DNA of 64,000 nucleotides from Candidatus Rokuibacteriota bacterium. GTDB taxonomy: Bacteria > Methylomirabilota > Methylomirabilia > Rokubacteriales > CSP1-6. Position numbers and translations under genes: made by a program. Under the pieces are notes generated by a model. It saw only the letters and a program-made list of their open reading frames with translations. It made no database searches and was not told where the DNA came from. The stretch spans positions 1 through 64,000 of the forward strand of contig JACPDG010000042.1 in the NCBI GenBank assembly GCA_016184125.1. Direction: 5' to 3'. This document shows positions 1 to 8,533 of this stretch, piece by piece. Positions within the stretch are counted from its first letter, which is position 1. Every line of letters begins with the position of its first letter.

Positions 1-98
1 CAGAGCCCGTGAACGAATCGGGTTCCCGAGCCGCGCCCCGGGTCCCCCGGGGCGCGTGCGAGCGCGGGGGGCTTGGGGGGCCTCGGTAGTCCCCCCAT
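1..98 (+). repeat. GC-rich palindromic element A, copy 1 (cut by the window edge)
   Basis: This is the first of about a dozen related copies in the window. The conserved order is a left end containing GTGAACGAATCGGG, a first hairpin (here around CCCGGG/CCCGGG), then a second G6/C6 hairpin with a short loop, ending in CCCCCCAT. It sits immediately upstream of the ABC ATPase start codon. A copy near 52109 begins with the same 22 bases. Confidence 0.85.
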
Positions 99-102
99 CA
101 CC

Positions 103-774
103 ATGGTCGCCACGGTCCGCGACATGTCGAAGACGTTCGACAACGGCGTCCCGACGCCCGTGCTGTTCGACGTCGATCTCTCGGTCGCGCCCGGCGAGCT
201 CCTGGCGATCGCCGGCCCGTCCGGCTCGGGAAAGACCACGCTGCTCAACATCGTCGGGCTCCTCGACACGCCGACGAAGGGAGAGGTCTGGATCGCCGGC
301 CGTGACGCGTCCCGGCTCGGCGAGGACGAGCGCGCCGTGCTCCGGCGCGACTACCTCGGGTTCGTCTTCCAGTTCCACTACCTCCTGCCCGAGTTCACCG
401 CGCTCGAGAATGCGTTGCTGCCCTGTCGCATGCGCGGCGCCGCCGCGGAAGCGGAGGCGAAGGAGCGCGTCGCGGCCCTCCTCGCCGGCGTCGGGCTCGC
501 CGACCGCCTGCACTATCGCCCGGGGCAGCTGTCCGGCGGGCAGCAGCAGCGCGTGGCGCTCGTGCGCGCGCTCGCGAACGACCCGGCCCTCGTGCTCGCG
601 GACGAGCCAACCGGGAACCTCGACAGCAAGAGCGGCCACGCGGTCTGGGATCTCATGCGTGCGCTGAACCGGGCGACCGGCAAAGCGTTCGTCATCGTGA
701 CGCATGACGCCGACTTCGCGAGGCGCGCGGACCGCGTCGTGCACCTGGTCGACGGCCGCGTGGTGGACCGTTGA
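103..774 (+). CDS. lolD: ABC transporter ATP-binding protein, LolD/MacB type
   Basis: A 223-residue cytoplasmic ATPase that would power a MacB/LolCDE-type transporter, most likely lipoprotein release from the inner membrane. Walker A GPSGSGKTT lies at residues 38-46. The signature LSGGQQQR, the Walker B LVLADEPT with NLDS, and the switch His in VTHD are all present, so it should be active. I start at the ATG at 103; an in-frame TTG at 73 lies inside element A. The partner permease is not downstream and is presumably to the left of the window. A macrolide or peptide exporter ATPase is the alternative reading; the family's short length and the DEPTGNLDS stretch fit both. Confidence 0.85.
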   Translation: MVATVRDMSKTFDNGVPTPVLFDVDLSVAPGELLAIAGPSGSGKTTLLNIVGLLDTPTKGEVWIAGRDASRLGEDERAVLRRDYLGFVFQFHYLLPEFTALENALLPCRMRGAAAEAEAKERVAALLAGVGLADRLHYRPGQLSGGQQQRVALVRALANDPALVLADEPTGNLDSKSGHAVWDLMRALNRATGKAFVIVTHDADFARRADRVVHLVDGRVVDR

Positions 775-809
775 CATGGGGGGGTCCGGGGCGCTCCTCG
801 AACACCGGG

Positions 810-1097
810 TCACTTCCTCCCGCGACTCACCACCTCCTCCAGCCGCCGCCGGAGATCCCGCTCGACGTTCAGCTCGTCCCGCAACCCCTTCAGCTCGGAC
901 TCCGCGCGCGTGAGTTTCACCGTGAGCTCCTCGATCTGCCCGGCCTGGTCGGCCGCGCGCGCCTCGCTCTCGGCCAGGCGCTGCTCGACGTCACCGCCCT
1001 GCCAGCGCCATAGCGCGTCCGTCGCCAGACCGCCGACCGCAAGCCCCATCACGCCCCACGCCACACCTCGCGACACGAGGAACCGTCTGATGTCCAT
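810..1097 (-). CDS. Small membrane-anchored coiled-coil protein
   Basis: A 95-residue protein that I do not recognise. It has a short basic N-terminus (MDIRRFLVSRG), one hydrophobic segment at about residues 10-27, and then an acidic/basic heptad-like stretch rich in Glu, Arg and Leu to the C-terminus, predicted to be a coiled coil. I chose the ATG at 1097, preceded by GAGGTGAG, over an upstream GTG. It is convergent with the ABC ATPase gene and lies downstream of the nitrilase gene on the same strand. It may be a membrane-bound scaffold; no function can be assigned. Confidence 0.6.
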   Translation of the reverse strand: MDIRRFLVSRGVAWGVMGLAVGGLATDALWRWQGGDVEQRLAESEARAADQAGQIEELTVKLTRAESELKGLRDELNVERDLRRRLEEVVSRGRK

Positions 1098-1195
1098 GCC
1101 TCTCACCTCGGGCCGATCAGCTCGCCGATCGCCCTATCGCGCGCCGCTCCGCTGAGCCTCGACGTTCACCACTTCTGGTCTCCCACGGGCCCGAT

Positions 1196-2272
1196 TCATG
1201 AGCCGTTGCCAGCGACCCGGCGCGCCAGATCCTCGACCAGGCGCTCGAGACGATCGAGCCGCACCTCCCACCGCTCCGACGACTCGCGAAGCCGCGCGTG
1301 ACTCGGCTCGGGCGCACGGGTCGGCTCCCAGCCCTCGTCGCGGATCACGAGCTGCAGCAAGTCCCAGCGCGAGTAGTGGCCGACCGAGTCGAAGTACGCC
1401 TTCGCGAGCCGCCGCTCGGTCTGGTCGACCTCGGCCCAGACGATCGTCTCTTCCCCGAAGACCGGCTCGCGCGTGAAGAGGCCGGACGGGTTCACGATGC
1501 ACGAGCCGCCGGTGGCGAGGTTGTACGTCATCACGTCCGCGACCTCCGCCGGGATCTCCGCCGCCGGCAGGTACCACGACGAGGACACCACGAAGACCGA
1601 GTTCTCGATGGCGTGCGCGCGCACGGCGGGCTCGATGTCGCACGCATGCGAGCCCGCCTCGGGCCGCTTCGCGCCGAGGTGGCCGTCCATCGTCCACCAG
1701 CCGGGCCACACGGCGATGTGCAGCTCCTCGCCCTTGAGCGCCATCGCCGCCCGCAGCAACGTCACGTGGTGCTCGTAGCAGATGAGCCCGCCGAGTCGGC
1801 CGATGTCCAGGTCGAACGTCCGGATGTCGCGCCCGTCACCCGCGCCCCAGTAGACGCGCTCCGAGTGCGTCGGGATGAGCTTGCGATGACGGCCGAGGAT
1901 CCGGCCGTCGCGCGCGATGACGAGCAGCGTGTTGTACATCGTCAGGCTGCCCGGCCGGTCGTCGAGCTCGTTGAGGCCGATGACGCAGTTCACGTTCGCC
2001 CGGCGCGCGTGCTCCGCGAGCGCCTCGGTGTCGTCCGACGGGATGCGGACGGCCTCGCGCTGCATCGCGACGATGAGCTCCGTCTCCCGGCGCACGGAGA
2101 CCGCACCGCGCCAGAACGGATAGGCGGCGAGGAACGTCTCGGGGAACACGACGAGGTCGAGGCCGAGCCGGCCCGCCTCGTCCAGCGTGTGGGCGATCTT
2201 CTTCAGGGTTCCACGCTTGTCCAGGAACGCGGGCGCGATCTGCGCCGCGCCGACCTTGATCCGCTCTCGCAT
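1196..2272 (-). CDS. Nitrilase / carbon-nitrogen hydrolase
   Basis: A 358-residue cytoplasmic enzyme of the nitrilase superfamily, hydrolysing a nitrile or amide C-N bond. The Glu-Lys-Cys catalytic triad is visible: E45 in VVFPETF, K131 in HRKLIPTH, and C164 in GLICYEHH. The stretch HRKLIPTHSERVYWGAGDG is typical of true nitrilases (branch 1) rather than amidases. The C-terminal ~60 residues are charged and probably helical. The ATG at 2272 has AAAGGA nine bases upstream, which favours it over start codons further upstream. The gene is divergent from the hemerythrin gene. The natural substrate is unknown. Confidence 0.88.
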   Translation of the reverse strand: MRERIKVGAAQIAPAFLDKRGTLKKIAHTLDEAGRLGLDLVVFPETFLAAYPFWRGAVSVRRETELIVAMQREAVRIPSDDTEALAEHARRANVNCVIGLNELDDRPGSLTMYNTLLVIARDGRILGRHRKLIPTHSERVYWGAGDGRDIRTFDLDIGRLGGLICYEHHVTLLRAAMALKGEELHIAVWPGWWTMDGHLGAKRPEAGSHACDIEPAVRAHAIENSVFVVSSSWYLPAAEIPAEVADVMTYNLATGGSCIVNPSGLFTREPVFGEETIVWAEVDQTERRLAKAYFDSVGHYSRWDLLQLVIRDEGWEPTRAPEPSHARLRESSERWEVRLDRLERLVEDLARRVAGNGS

Positions 2273-2428
2273 GGCAGGTGTCCTTTCGACCACGATCGTC
2301 GCTTCCAGGCGGTCCACGGGCTCGAGCACGGCGGCTATCTTAGCGCCGCTTCTGACGCAGATCATAGGGGCACGGCTCGGGGCACGGCATCATCGACCCA
2401 AGCTGATTCGACCTGGAGGACCCCACCG

Positions 2429-2962
2429 ATGACAACGCCGACCGAGACCCTCCGTCACGAGCACGTGCTGATTCTTCGCGCCCTGGACGTTGCCGAGGCC
2501 GCTGCCGCCACCCTCGAACGTGGCGACGACCCCGGCGATGCGTTCTGGACCGGGCTGGTCGGCTGGCTGCGCGGTTTCGCCGACCGCAATCACCATGGGA
2601 AGGAAGAGCAGGCGCTGTTCCCGGCGATGCAGAAGGCCGGCGTGCCGTCGGAAGGCGGACCGATCGGGGTGATGCTCGCCGAGCACGTCGACGGCCGGGC
2701 CTTCATCCGCGCGATGGAGCTCGGTGGCCGGCAGCGCGCCGGCGCGGCCCGGGGCTACGTCCGCCTGCTCCGCGCGCACATCGAGAAGGAGAACGAGGTC
2801 CTGTTCAGGATCGCCGAGGCCGTCCTCGACGATCGGACGCAGACGCAGCTCGCCGGCCGGTTCGAGGCGCTCGCTGCGGAGCTCGGTGCCGAGGCGTCGT
2901 ACGGCCATGCGGAGACGGCGCTGGACAAGCTCGCGGCTCAGCTCACGACCACCGCACGCTGA
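2429..2962 (+). CDS. Hemerythrin-domain (HHE) protein
   Basis: A 177-residue cytoplasmic four-helix protein expected to carry a diiron site that binds O2 or NO. Ligand-type residues appear in order: HEH near residue 10, NHHGKEE near 55, AEH near 88, and HIEKENEVLF near 117. This matches the HHE cation-binding family, whose members are often annotated with DNA-binding or iron-sulfur-repair roles. GGAGGA eight bases before the ATG decides the start. It lies next to the DUF542/DUF2249 genes, domains that often accompany hemerythrins in nitric-oxide responses, so a role in nitrosative stress is plausible (inference). Confidence 0.88.
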   Translation: MTTPTETLRHEHVLILRALDVAEAAAATLERGDDPGDAFWTGLVGWLRGFADRNHHGKEEQALFPAMQKAGVPSEGGPIGVMLAEHVDGRAFIRAMELGGRQRAGAARGYVRLLRAHIEKENEVLFRIAEAVLDDRTQTQLAGRFEALAAELGAEASYGHAETALDKLAAQLTTTAR

Positions 2963-3148
2963 AGATCGAACACCGGTGATCCATGCCCCCTCCTTGAAGG
3001 TCGCACGCGAGACCGGCGCAAGTCGGGGGCCCGACGGGCATGTCGGGACGTAGCGCAGGTTGTCTGGCAGTTAGTCCCGTCGCGTCAGGTACGGCCGAGG
3101 CATGGCGTCACGGGCGGCGCCAAGACCCCAGACCGGCTGACCCACTCG

Positions 3149-4249
3149 TCAGGTCCAGAGCGACGGTACGAACGCGCAGCCCGGGTCTTCCGCGAAGGGG
3201 TCCCCCGTCGTCGCGTACGCACGCGCGCGACTGCCGCCGCACGTGGTGCGATACGGACAGACGCCGCAGCGCCCGCCGAGACGATCGGGGTCGCGCAGTG
3301 CCTTGAAGAGCGGTGACTCGCGGTAGAGGCCGACCAGGTCGTCCCTTCGGACGTTGCCGACGGGCATCGGGAGGAAGCCGCTCGGGCAGACGTTGCCGAC
3401 GTGGTCGATGAACACGAACCCGTTGCCGTCGGTGACGGCGCGCCCCGCGCGTCCGATGAGATCGGGGCGCGCGGGTCCGACGCGGGCCGCGCCGTTGGAC
3501 GACGCGCTGGCGAGTGCCGCCGCGCGCGCCCCGCTGCGCCCGGCGAGCACCCGATGGTAGTGCGGCGCCTCGGTCGTCTTCACGCCGAACGGGGCGCGCG
3601 GGGCGAGATCGGCCGCCCAGCAGAGCGCGTCCTCGATCTCGTGAGCGGACAGAGCCTGGTCTGCCTGCGCGCGCCCGACGGGGATGAGGAAGAAGAGCGC
3701 CCACAGGACGACACCGCAGCCCTCCATCTGCCGGGCGAGCGCCGGCAGATCGGCCACGGTCAGGCGCGACACCGTCGTGTTGATCTGCATCGGCAGGCCG
3801 AGGGCGCGCGCCCGCTCGATGATGCGCATCGTGTGGCGACGCGAGCCACGCACCCGCCGGAATGCGTCGTGCACGTCCTCGGTGGCGCCATCGAGGCTCA
3901 CCGCGAGTCGTGCGAGGCCGGCGTCCCGCAGTGCCGCGAGCCGCGCCTCGGTGGCCGCGCCGGTCCCGCTCGGCGTCATCGACACCGTCAGGCCGAGCGA
4001 CGTCCCGTACGCGACGAGCTCGGCGATGTCCGGCCGACGGAGCGGGTCGCCTCCCGTGAACACGAGAATCGGCGGCGGATCGCCGAACGCGCGCACGCGA
4101 TCGATGAGGCGCGTGCCTTCCTCGGTCGTCAGCTCGCGGGGATCGCGGCGTGGAATCGCCGCTGCGCGGCAGTGCACGCGGGCGAGCGCGCACGCGCGCG
4201 TCGTTTCCCAGATCGCGATGAAGGGCGTGCGATCGAAGGCGCTCATCAT
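3149..4249 (-). CDS. Radical SAM/SPASM protein with a degenerate cluster motif
   Basis: About 366 residues, resembling the radical SAM/SPASM enzymes of heme-biosynthesis type (NirJ/AhbC-D, TIGR04053-like). The N-terminal motif should be CxxxCxxC, but reads C20-A-L-A-R24-V-H-C27: the middle Cys is Arg (CGC at 4178-4180, one base from TGC). The remaining fold features are present: a TGGDP glycine motif, SLDGATEDVHD, and a C-terminal SPASM-like region with CPSGF, CGVCPYRTTC and a final Cys. The start overlaps the upstream gene's stop in ATGATGA, indicating translational coupling with the membrane protein upstream. It is either a decayed enzyme, a sequencing error, or a SPASM protein without SAM cleavage activity. 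Confidence 0.8.
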   Translation of the reverse strand: MMSAFDRTPFIAIWETTRACALARVHCRAAAIPRRDPRELTTEEGTRLIDRVRAFGDPPPILVFTGGDPLRRPDIAELVAYGTSLGLTVSMTPSGTGAATEARLAALRDAGLARLAVSLDGATEDVHDAFRRVRGSRRHTMRIIERARALGLPMQINTTVSRLTVADLPALARQMEGCGVVLWALFFLIPVGRAQADQALSAHEIEDALCWAADLAPRAPFGVKTTEAPHYHRVLAGRSGARAAALASASSNGAARVGPARPDLIGRAGRAVTDGNGFVFIDHVGNVCPSGFLPMPVGNVRRDDLVGLYRESPLFKALRDPDRLGGRCGVCPYRTTCGGSRARAYATTGDPFAEDPGCAFVPSLWT

Positions 4250-5550
4250 ACGCCGGGTGTCTGCAACGATGGTGCCGCGGCCGGGGTGACGGTGCGCCGT
4301 GCGGTGACGTGGCGCAGCATCCGGAGCAGCGCCACCGCGAAGCCGAGCGTGCCCGCGAGCACGACGAGACCCGCGAGCCGGATCAGGACGGGACTGCCGA
4401 CGCCGACGGCGAACGCGAGGCCTGCCATCCCCGGGACCAGCAGGGCGTACGCGATCCGCTCCGCGGCGGGCACCGAGACGTCGCCGAGCTTCGGGACGCT
4501 CGCCCGGCCCACGAAGGGCCCGTAGGCCAGGTACCAGACGAGGAAGGGGACGATCTTGAGAATCATGCCGACGATCGTGAGCGACGCCCACCCGCCGAGA
4601 ACGAGCACCGCGTAGACGAGCGCGAACCGCGGGCCGGAGACGACGTCGAGCGCGAGCGCGAGCCCGACGGCGGTCGCGGGAACGACGAACAGCGTCCCGG
4701 TGAGCGCGAACGACAGCGCCCAGTCGATGGCCGGGCGCCGGCCCGTCCGGACGATCGTCCCGATCCAGACGAGATGTCCGACGACGGCCGCAGCCACCGC
4801 CAGGGCACCGAGGACCACGAGCGGACGCAGGCCGGTGACCAGGCCGAGGACGACGGCCGGCACTCCGAGCGCGAGCCCGGCGAGCTGCACCGAGCCCGCG
4901 CGTCCCTCCGGCTCCCGGGCCTGCAAGAACATCGGGTACACCCGGGCGGACACACCGACCACCATCGGCAACACCCAGCCGAGGAGTGCGAGCTGCACGT
5001 GCGCGTGGAGCGTCGCGAACAGATCGCCGCCGAGCACGTGGAAGACCTTGTCGGCGCCGAGGACGAGCCCCAGGACGGCGGTCGCGGAGAGCCCGGCGAG
5101 CGCACCGGCCAGCAGCCGCGCGGTGAAGCTCCAGCGCCCGAGACCCCGCAGGGTGAGCCCCACGTTCACGACGTGCGCTGCGACCGCGACGAGGACCAGC
5201 GCCGCGGCCCAGGCGAGGCCCGACCAGTGCCCGAGCCAGAAGTGGCTCACCATCCCGACGAGGCCGGCCATGAGCGCCGCCAGCGTCCACCATGCCGTCC
5301 GCTCGCTCCAGAGCGTTCGCACGAGCACGAGCGGTACCAGCTGATAGCTGGCGCCGAGAATGGTCGTGGTGATCCAGCCGAGCGTCACCGTGTGCGTCAA
5401 CGCGAGCACGCGCGGCTGGTAGTAATGGCCGGCGAGCGCCGGCGCGAGGACGACGACGCCGAGCGCGGCGAGCACGAGCGCGCTCGACGCCGTCACGAGG
5501 TACGCGAGCGGCAGGATCGGCGCGGGAGCGCGGCCGGCGCCGGGGCGCAT
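4246..5550 (-). CDS. Polytopic membrane protein resembling heme-copper oxidase subunit I
   Basis: A 434-residue protein with about twelve hydrophobic segments. Conserved-looking His pairs lie inside or beside the helices: LTHTVTLGWITTTILGA near residue 50 and LHAHVQLALLGW near 185. They recall CcoN/NorB-type subunit I proteins, although I cannot see the complete set of six metal-ligand histidines. It sits in an operon-like run DUF542 - DUF2249 - this gene - radical SAM, with one-base to four-base junctions. A role in NO or oxygen handling (NnrS- or NorB-like) is inferred from this context. An uncharacterised heme-binding membrane protein is the alternative. Confidence 0.65.
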   Translation of the reverse strand: MRPGAGRAPAPILPLAYLVTASSALVLAALGVVVLAPALAGHYYQPRVLALTHTVTLGWITTTILGASYQLVPLVLVRTLWSERTAWWTLAALMAGLVGMVSHFWLGHWSGLAWAAALVLVAVAAHVVNVGLTLRGLGRWSFTARLLAGALAGLSATAVLGLVLGADKVFHVLGGDLFATLHAHVQLALLGWVLPMVVGVSARVYPMFLQAREPEGRAGSVQLAGLALGVPAVVLGLVTGLRPLVVLGALAVAAAVVGHLVWIGTIVRTGRRPAIDWALSFALTGTLFVVPATAVGLALALDVVSGPRFALVYAVLVLGGWASLTIVGMILKIVPFLVWYLAYGPFVGRASVPKLGDVSVPAAERIAYALLVPGMAGLAFAVGVGSPVLIRLAGLVVLAGTLGFAVALLRMLRHVTARRTVTPAAAPSLQTPGV

Positions 5551-5784
5551 CTCAGGCGGCCGGACGCCGGATCACGATGCGCACGACGCCCGGCCTCGGC
5601 TCGTGCGTCTCGTGGGAAAAGCCCCGCTCATCGAGCTGGGGGTAGAGGAACATCGGCCGCCGGTCATGGATGACGACGAGCGTCTGGCCGGGCGCGAGCG
5701 TCTCGAGCCGCTCGAGGACCGAGACCATCGGCAGCGGCGGCTCGAGCCCGCGCACGTCGATCGTGGCGAGGTCCGGAGCGGCCT

Positions 5785-5850
5785 CAGAACCCGTGAACGA
5801 ATCGGATGGTCGAGGAGCGCCGCGGCTTTGGCGGGTGCGTCGGCGCGCGA
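5785..5850 (+). repeat. Element A, partial copy in frame inside the DUF2249 gene
   Basis: It contains the left end (CCCGTGAACGAATCGG) and the start of the first hairpin, but not the G6/C6 hairpin. On the minus strand it reads without stops and joins the two DUF2249 domains. Confidence 0.7.
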
Positions 5851-5927
5851 TCTCAGTCGGCGGCGCGGACGCCTCGCGCGCCGGCTCGCGATAGAACCAG
5901 ACCGTGCAGTCCCCCGGTCCACCCGGC

Positions 5928-6157
5928 TCGGGGCCCGTGAACGAATCCGAATCCCGAGGGCCGTCCCGGGTTTCCCGGGTGCGTCCGCGCACCCCCCGGG
6001 ACGGCTCCGAGCGTGGGGGGGCTTGGGGGGCCCTTCGAGGCCCCCCATGAACTCGGGGCCCGTGAACGAACCGGATTCTCGAGGGCCGTCCCGGGTTTCC
6101 CGGGACGGCTGCGAGCGCTGGGGGGATTGGGGGGCCATTTCGGGGCCCCCCATGATC
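5928..6157 (+). repeat. Element A, two tandem full copies splitting the DUF2249 gene
   Basis: There are two head-to-tail copies, each with the left end, a CCCGGG hairpin and a G6/C6 hairpin ending CCCCCCATGA. The first carries one inserted GGGTGCGTCCGCGCACC mini-hairpin. They sit between FEHWTE and TVWFYREP of a DUF2249 domain, so they mark a real insertion point. Confidence 0.8.
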
Positions 6158-6422
6158 TCGGTCCAGTGCTCGAACCCGCGGCTTCCGAGCACGCCGTAGA
6201 GAGGCACGGGCTCGAACGGCACCCGCAGCGCGAGCGCTTCTCCGTCAGCGAGCGCGCGCACCGCGCTCATGATCCGGGCGAACGGCTCCTCGCCGCGTGC
6301 GATGTCGTCGCGCACGTCGAGCTCGACCGGGCGCAGCCGGTCGAGCACGGCCGGCCGCGGCTCTGCTCGCTCCGGCGATCGATGGCCGTGGCGCTCGGCG
6401 ATCCTGCGCGGATCGGGCGGCG

Positions 6423-6704
6423 TCATCGGGCGGGGACCGGCGAGGCGAGCGCGCGAGCGACCGCCGCGATCACGTCCTCGACGGGCACGCCGGCCGCGGC
6501 CGAGGCCTCCGTCAGCGAGAGATGTCCGCCGCAGCAGTGGTTGATGCCGAGCTCCTGCAGGGCAGCGAGTGCCTGCGGCGAGCGGCGTGCGACCTCGGCG
6601 ACGGTCTCTCGCGGGTCGACGGCGGGCGTCGCGGGCGCACCGATGGTCAGCAGGTCGCGCGTCGTTCCGTGGTCGTGCTGGCAGCAGCTGCATCCGTGGC
6701 TCAT
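6423..6704 (-). CDS. DUF542 (ScdA/RIC N-terminal domain) protein
   Basis: A 93-residue protein. Its N-terminus has a Cys/His-rich patch (SHGCSCCQHDHG). Its core ELGINHCCGGHLSLTEA matches the DUF542 domain found at the N-terminus of the di-iron repair proteins RIC/YtfE/ScdA, which respond to nitric oxide. The C-terminal hemerythrin part of YtfE is absent; a separate hemerythrin gene lies nearby at 2429. The ATG at 6704, preceded by AAGGAGG, is chosen over an upstream GTG. It appears to be the first gene of an operon with DUF2249, the heme-copper-like protein and the radical SAM gene. An 18-bp dyad about 46 bases upstream may be its operator. Confidence 0.85.
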   Translation of the reverse strand: MSHGCSCCQHDHGTTRDLLTIGAPATPAVDPRETVAEVARRSPQALAALQELGINHCCGGHLSLTEASAAAGVPVEDVIAAVARALASPVPAR

Positions 6705-6749
6705 TGCATCCTCCTTCACCGTGAGAGTACCGGCCGCTGCGACATGTGC

Positions 6750-6767
6750 CTATGACGAGAGTCATAG
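6750..6767. promoter_or_regulatory. CRP/FNR-like dyad upstream of the DUF542 operon
   Basis: The sequence CTATGACGAGAGTCATAG is a perfect inverted repeat with 7-base arms and a 4-base spacer, the geometry of CRP/FNR/DNR operators. It lies about 46 bp upstream of the DUF542 start. A CRP-family regulator is encoded at 9413-10114. Binding is inference. Confidence 0.5.
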
Positions 6768-6971
6768 CGCGGTCCATGGCGCGCATGGCTCACTTCGATG
6801 GGACCGGTTCGCCACACGGGACGGGGCGCCGGCGCCCCAATCATCGGCTCGGGAACCCCGGGATGTCACACCAACTCTGCCCCGGCGCGCGGCAACCGAG
6901 AGATTTTTCAACGCTCCACCTGCGGCACTTCGCTTGCACCGCGCCCGGGGCACCTACCTGCAACGGGGGCC

Positions 6972-7010
6972 TTGGGGGGCCTGATTGGGGGGCCTGATTG
7001 GGGGGCCTGA
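6972..7010 (+). repeat. Three perfect 13-bp tandem repeats ending in the sigma factor start codon
   Basis: TTGGGGGGCCTGA occurs three times without a mismatch, and the last A is the first base of the ATG at 7010. The unit looks like an expanded piece of the element A right end. The unit length is not a multiple of three, so copy-number change would alter the leader and any alternative TTG start, but not the ATG frame. Confidence 0.85.
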
Positions 7011-8461
7011 TGAGCTTCGAGCGCGACGCGGCGGACTGGCAGGACATGATCCATACACCCGAGCGCATCCTCGTCGCATCGGCGGTGAACGGCAACGGTC
7101 ACGTCGTGACCGACGAGGACGAGCCGTCCAAGACCGACCGCACGCCGGCCGCCGACAGCGTGCGGATGTACCTGCGAGAGATCGGCAAGATCCGGCTGCT
7201 CAGCGCCGACGAGGAAGTCGCCATCGGCCGGCGCATGGAGTCGGGGCAGATCGCGATGCGCCGGACCCTGGCGGCGATCCCGATGGCGGTGACCGCGCTC
7301 TGCGAGCTCGGGCCGCGGATCCACCACGGCGAGCTCAGCGCCGACGATGTCATCGTCCTGCCGGACGGAAGCGAGGCGGACCCGAAGGAGACGATCACGC
7401 TCCTGGCCAGCCTCGACCGGCTCCGGAGACTCGCCGGCCGGCGGACCGTGCGAGCACGCCGCCGGCGCACCGGCGGCAAGAGCGCGACCGGCGCTCGTCG
7501 CGACCCGACACGGGCGATCCGCAACGCCATCGCACGCCTCGCCCTCAAGCCGTCGCTCGTGGAGGATCTCGTCCGGAAGATCGCCGCGCGCGCCCGGGAG
7601 ATGGAGGCGCTCCGGGCGCGGGCCGGCGCCGGCGACGCCGATGCCCCGCGCGCGCGCCGGCAGCTCGAGCGCGCCACGGGCGTGACCCACGGCCAACTGC
7701 TCCCGCTCGTGCAGTCGCTCGAGGCCATCGACCGGACCGTCCGGCAGGCCAAGCGGGAGCTCGTGGAGGCGAACCTCCGGCTCGTCGTCTCCGTCGCCAA
7801 GCGGTACACGGGTGGCGACCTGCCGCTGCTCGACCTGATCCAGGAAGGCAACATGGGCCTCATGAAGGCCGTCGACCGGTTCCAGTACCGTCGCGGGTTC
7901 AAGTTCTCGACGTACGCGACGTGGTGGATCCGCCAGTCGATCACGCGCGGCATCGCCGATCACTCCCGCACGATCCGTCTGCCGGTCCACCAGACGGAGA
8001 TGCTGAACCGCATCGGGCGACTCACCACGCAGCTCGCTGCCGAGCTCGGGCGCGAGCCCAGCGCCGAGGAGCTGGCCGACCGGGCCGGCGTGCGGGAAGA
8101 GCGGGTCCGGTTGCTGCTCGCCTCCTCGCGCAAGCCGGTCTCGCTCGACGCGCCGATCGGGGAGGATTCCGACATGTCGGACTTCCTCGAGGATGCCGCG
8201 CGCGAAGACCCGTCCAACGCGCTCGTGGAACGCTCGCTCATCGCCGAGGTCGAGCGCGTGCTCGACACGCTGTCGCCCAAGGAGCGCGAGATCCTCCGTC
8301 TTCGCTTCGGCCTCGGGAACACCACGGAGCACACGCTCGAGGCGATCGGCAAGCGGTTCGCGGTGACGCGCGAGCGCATCCGGCAGATCGAGGACAAGGC
8401 GATCCGCAAGCTGCGTCACCCGCGGCGCGCCGCGACGCTCCGCGTGTTCGTGGAAAGCTGA
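7010..8461 (+). CDS. RNA polymerase sigma-70 family factor (RpoD-like)
   Basis: A 483-residue primary-type sigma factor. Region 1.2 ([21 protein letters not shown]) is near residue 50. A shortened, basic non-conserved insert is at about 110-200. Region 2 has the RpoD-type [12 protein letters not shown] and [12 protein letters not shown]. Regions 3 and 4 end with the [25 protein letters not shown]. It is shorter than E. coli RpoD and lacks the long region 1.1, so it could be the housekeeping factor or a group 2 paralogue. The ATG at 7010 lies directly after a tandem repeat whose G-run may serve as ribosome-binding site. A 48-bp palindrome immediately after the stop could terminate transcription. 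Confidence 0.9.
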   Translation: MSFERDAADWQDMIHTPERILVASAVNGNGHVVTDEDEPSKTDRTPAADSVRMYLREIGKIRLLSADEEVAIGRRMESGQIAMRRTLAAIPMAVTALCELGPRIHHGELSADDVIVLPDGSEADPKETITLLASLDRLRRLAGRRTVRARRRRTGGKSATGARRDPTRAIRNAIARLALKPSLVEDLVRKIAARAREMEALRARAGAGDADAPRARRQLERATGVTHGQLLPLVQSLEAIDRTVRQAKRELVEANLRLVVSVAKRYTGGDLPLLDLIQEGNMGLMKAVDRFQYRRGFKFSTYATWWIRQSITRGIADHSRTIRLPVHQTEMLNRIGRLTTQLAAELGREPSAEELADRAGVREERVRLLLASSRKPVSLDAPIGEDSDMSDFLEDAAREDPSNALVERSLIAEVERVLDTLSPKEREILRLRFGLGNTTEHTLEAIGKRFAVTRERIRQIEDKAIRKLRHPRRAATLRVFVES

Positions 8462-8462
8462 G

Positions 8463-8510
8463 AGGTCGAGCAACCATCGAGCGCCGGGGCGCTCGATGGT
8501 TGCTCGACCT
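8463..8510. repeat. 48-bp palindrome (element B, copy 1), terminator-like
   Basis: Two 23-base arms beginning AGGTCGAGCAACC pair perfectly around a 2-base centre. It begins two bases after the sigma factor stop codon. The same 48-bp design recurs at 18039 and 29853. It has no T-tract, so Rho-independent termination is uncertain. Confidence 0.85.
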
Positions 8511-8533
8511 GAGGCGCTCGGTCAGCGGGTTCG

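Larger units (their letters stand above)
5552..6426 (-). pseudogene. Tandem DUF2249 gene interrupted by element A copies
   Basis: Two DUF2249 domains can be read, but not in one frame. The first starts at the ATG at 6426 (overlapping the DUF542 stop) and runs through PFEPVPLYGVLGSRGFEHWTE; it then enters two element A copies at about 5928-6157. Its normal C-terminal strand (TVWFYREP) resumes beyond them in another frame and continues into the second domain (VRGLEPPLPM ... LDERGFSHETHEPRPG) to the stop at 5552. A third partial element, near 5785-5850, is in frame between the two domains. DUF2249 proteins are small cytoplasmic domains associated with hemerythrin/DUF542 and NO metabolism. Two shortened proteins may still be made. 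Confidence 0.7.

Noticed and set aside
1298-2962. A 554-codon open frame covering the nitrilase and hemerythrin genes
   Set aside because: Only its end (from 2429) encodes the hemerythrin protein; the rest is the antisense shadow of the nitrilase gene, common in GC-rich DNA.
3149-5293. A 714-codon minus-strand open frame before the radical SAM gene
   Set aside because: The upstream part overlaps the heme-copper-like gene in another frame and is Arg/Gly-rich without any recognisable domain; the real start is at 4249 or 4246.
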